The notes under the pieces are model-generated. The model was not told the DNA's origin and ran no database searches. It saw only the letters and a list, made by a program, of their open reading frames with translations. Of a stretch of 64,000 nucleotides of DNA, positions 62,029 to 64,000 are shown one piece after another. How positions within the stretch are numbered: position 1 is the stretch's first letter; each line of letters opens with the position of its first letter. The position numbers and the translations under genes were made by a program. The stretch comes from Symbiodinium natans (lineage: Eukaryota > Sar > Dinophyceae > Suessiales > Symbiodiniaceae), in assembly GCA_905221605.1 (NCBI GenBank), contig CAJNDS010002612.1:875436-939435 (forward strand), written 5' to 3'.

Positions 62029-62128
62029 ATCCCCACCTGGTTCTGGTCCAGGTTCACCGACCTCATGCCCACAAAGGAAGAGGCGCAGCGCGTGGGAGAG
62101 ATACTGAAAGCAGGCCCGGGATTGGGGG
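62029..62128 (+). CDS. strong candidate exon, 33 codons
   Basis: After CCCAAAATGTAG the frame reads IPTWFWSRFTDLMPTKEEAQ then RVGEILKAGPGLG, ending GG|GTTTAGGG, phase 1. Amphipathic, high third-position GC, perfect cassette context. Product unknown. Confidence 0.55.
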
Positions 62129-62149
62129 GTTTAGGGTTTAGGGTTTAGG

Positions 62150-62245
62150 GTTTGGGGTTTAGGGGTTTAGGGGTTTAGGGGTTTAGGGGTTTAGGGGTTT
62201 AGGGGTTTAGGGGTTTAGGGGTTTAGGGGTTTAGGGGTTTAGTGG
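62150..62245. repeat. 8-bp variant array (TTTAGGGG)n
   Basis: About 10 uniform TTTAGGGG units, the mirror of the CCCCTAAA array at 25438. Confidence 0.95.
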
Positions 62246-62375
62246 TTTAGGGCTTTATAGGGTTTGGAAAGGAGGCCAGGGATCTTCAGGGCGGTTGTTG
62301 GGGTTTAGGGGTTTCGGGGTTTGGGGTTCAGGGTTTGGTTTTTAGGGTTTCGGGTTTTGGGCTCTCGGCCTGAAG

Positions 62376-62960
62376 GTGGTCATGGGTGGTAGGAGATCAG
62401 GAGGGGGGGAGGGGTTGACATCGAGATTGACAGCTGGAGATGCGCAGGTTACCGACGATTGTCGGGCCGATGGCGCAAGTCGGGTTTGCCAGTCGCTGTG
62501 TCGCCACCCGAGAGAAAGGCCGGAAACATACAGATTGTCTTTTGGAAGCAGCCCATGCTGAAATGCAGAAGCGAGGACTGCCGCTGGCTAGCCAGTGGCA
62601 CACGGACTGCCCCTGGTTAGGCGCAGCTGGCAAATCGGTGATTCCAAATATTGTTTTTTTTGTCCGGCCGGGAACCAGGCATTTGGTTGAAGCTCCGGAC
62701 AATTTCAGCAGGCATAATTAGGCTGGTTTCATCTTTCTTTGCCCAGTGTAGACCGGTTTGGGCATCGCTTCGGTTTGCGGATTCACAAAGGGTCGATTGG
62801 TCATCTGGTTGCCTTTCGATGTGGTTACCTTCCGTGCTACGTGCTTCATGACCAAGGTTTCCTGGCAGGGTCAGCCCTTTGGCTTCCTATCACATGGCAA
62901 GCACTTCTGGGTCGCGCATTGGTTGCGAACGTTGATTCCCTGGCAGCTGAGCAAATTCAG
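62376..62960 (+). other. telomere-free open region, unrecognised
   Basis: The 93-codon ORF 62440-62721 (HAEMQKRGLPLASQWHTDCP) is followed by overlapping frames, e.g. 62739 (LVAFRCGYLPCYVLHDQGFL) and 62758 (WLPFDVVTFRATCFMTKVSW). GC-rich like the LINE remnant. Perhaps a decayed retroelement or gene with frameshifts. Confidence 0.3.
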
Positions 62961-62964
62961 GGGG

Positions 62965-63092
62965 AGGGCAGGGGAGGGGGACGGGAGGGGAGGAGGGGGA
63001 GGGGGGGGGAGGGGGAGGGGGGAGGGGAGGGGAGGGGAGGAGGGGGGAGGGGGGGGGAGGGGGGAGGGGAAGGGGAGGGGAGAGGGGATAGA
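62965..63092. repeat. GGGA/GGGGA-rich strand-asymmetric run
   Basis: About 125 nt almost free of C and T on the + strand; Gly/Arg- and Pro/Ser-rich ORFs are repeat translations. Confidence 0.95.
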
Positions 63093-63153
63093 TTGTTTTT
63101 CTCGGTTTGGGTTTCGATGAAGGGGACTCATTGAACCCTGAACCACCTTGTAG

Positions 63154-63314
63154 GCACCTTCCCACGGCCTCTGCAGTACCAGAGGATCCTCGGATGTTAC
63201 GTGGGGATAGATGCAACATGCTATGCACTGCAAATACTCGAAGGCCCAATCCCCAAACCCGAAACTCAAAACCCTAAACCGAAACAGTGGCTGTTCAAGC
63301 CATGGCGCTGTTGA
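63154..63314 (+). CDS. candidate terminal exon, 53 codons
   Basis: After CCACCTTGTAG, phase 1, the frame reads TFPRPLQYQRILGCYVGIDA then TCYALQILEGPIPKPETQ..., stop at 63312. The telomere-like middle may be a small intron. YQRILGCYVGIDATCYALQ looks folded; family unknown. Confidence 0.5.
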
Positions 63315-63413
63315 GTGCAGACATTGCAAGCATCGCTCGCATGAAATGAACAATGGCTGCGGGGTTTAGGGCAAAGTTTAGGGTTATGGGGTTAGTAAAT
63401 TTAGTGTTTGGGA

Positions 63414-63627
63414 TTTACTTGCAGGCTCATGGTACTGATTAACCAAATTCTAATTAACTGCATCTCCTCAATGGCCCAAATATGGTGAATATTGGGCTAC
63501 AGGTACCCTAAACCCTAAACCTTAAACCTTAAACCCTAAACCCTAAACCCTAAACTTTAAACCCTAAACCCTAAACCCTCAGCACACTTACACGTGGGTT
63601 TCGTAAGTGTCATGAACTTCCAAGCAG
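63414..63627. mobile_element. family A palindrome with CCCTAAA insert
   Basis: Left end TTACTTGCAGGCTCATGGTA, right end GTGTCATGAACTTCCAAGCAG, with CCCTAAA repeats between. The right end supplies the acceptor of the next exon. Confidence 0.7.
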
Positions 63628-63722
63628 GGTTCCGGCCCATGATTCCCTTCATCCCAAGGGTGCCAACCCACCAAAAAGCAGGTGAAGAAAGCAGCCCAGG
63701 GCCGGCGGATACCCAGGCGTGA
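63628..63722 (+). CDS. candidate terminal exon
   Basis: Reads FRPMIPFIPRVPTHQKAGEE..., stop, starting right after CAAGCAG of the family A element (phase 1). Direct example of an element supplying a 3' splice site. Confidence 0.45.
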
Positions 63723-63902
63723 AGGGGGATTGCGGTTTAGGGTTCAGGGTTCAGGGTTCAGGGTTCAGGGTTTAGGGTTTAGGGTTTAGGGTTTAGGGCT
63801 TAGGGTTTAGGGTTTAGGGTTTAGGGTTTGGGGTTTGGGGTTTAGGGTTTAGGGTTTAGGGAGCCCTAACCCTAAACCCCAAGCCCGAAACTTCAGACCC
63901 CA

Positions 63903-63970
63903 GGGTCGCCACAGGCATAGATGCCACAGCCATATGGCCCTCTTGCTGCGAGACCTAGGAGAGCCAGGGG
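63903..63970 (+). CDS. candidate exon at window end
   Basis: Reads GRHRHRCHSHMALLLRDLGE... in cassette context (CCCTAAA 5', TTTAGGG 3'). It may start at the internal ATG. Confidence 0.3.
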
Positions 63971-64000
63971 TTTCAGGGGTTTAGGGTTTAGGGTTTAGGG

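Noticed and set aside
62871-63353. Proline-rich antisense ORF of 160 codons
   Set aside because: Covers the GGGA run; the + strand frame at 63154-63314 explains the rest better.

Overview
This window looks like nuclear DNA of a microbial eukaryote. A dinoflagellate or close alveolate relative fits best (inference). The signs are plant-type telomere repeats (TTTAGGG/CCCTAAA) inside the sequence, coding pieces that all read on the + strand, very short exons, occasional GC or GA splice donors next to GT donors, and many short palindromic elements that behave like introns. No bacterial operons, rRNA, tRNA or spliced-leader gene was recognised. All calls come from reading by eye; no search or codon statistics were run.

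Most long ORFs here are not genes. They are read-through of telomeric heptamers, microsatellites and satellites, or shadows of real exons. The coding signal lies in short open segments of about 25-150 nt. Where a segment between an AG and a GT stays open, is GC-rich at third positions, and joins its neighbour in phase, it is reported as an exon. About 30 multi-exon 3' gene ends, each closing with a stop, follow one another head-to-tail on the + strand. Only a few products show a family signature: a Mei2-type tandem RRM protein (4398-5313), a PAS-like exon (58019-58129), a CxxC...CxxC exon (32267) and a decayed LINE reverse transcriptase (58386-58850). The rest are unrecognised.

Layout: 1-2.9 kb repeats, including a 300-bp direct duplication; 2.9-26.3 kb dense small-exon genes; 26.7-29.4 kb a satellite block between inverted arms; 29.4-35.0 kb genes; 35.3-41.9 kb a 6.6-kb block of four different satellites between perfect 30-bp inverted repeats; 42-64 kb genes again, with many palindromic elements and a LINE remnant.

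The most interesting signal is the relation of telomeric repeats to introns. Exons tend to be preceded by CCCTAAA tracts and followed by TTTAGGG tracts, with the 5' splice site inside the first repeat (G|GTTTAGGG). Several predicted introns consist almost entirely of telomeric repeat. Several tracts are flanked by direct duplications of 8-23 bp, as expected when a staggered break is filled with telomeric DNA. One such insertion (55483-55531) with its 10-bp duplication makes a clean in-phase GT-AG intron. Separate palindromic families (A, B, C, D, F, H, J, L) appear to do the same job as introners. The window therefore may record telomeric repeats being turned into spliceable introns.
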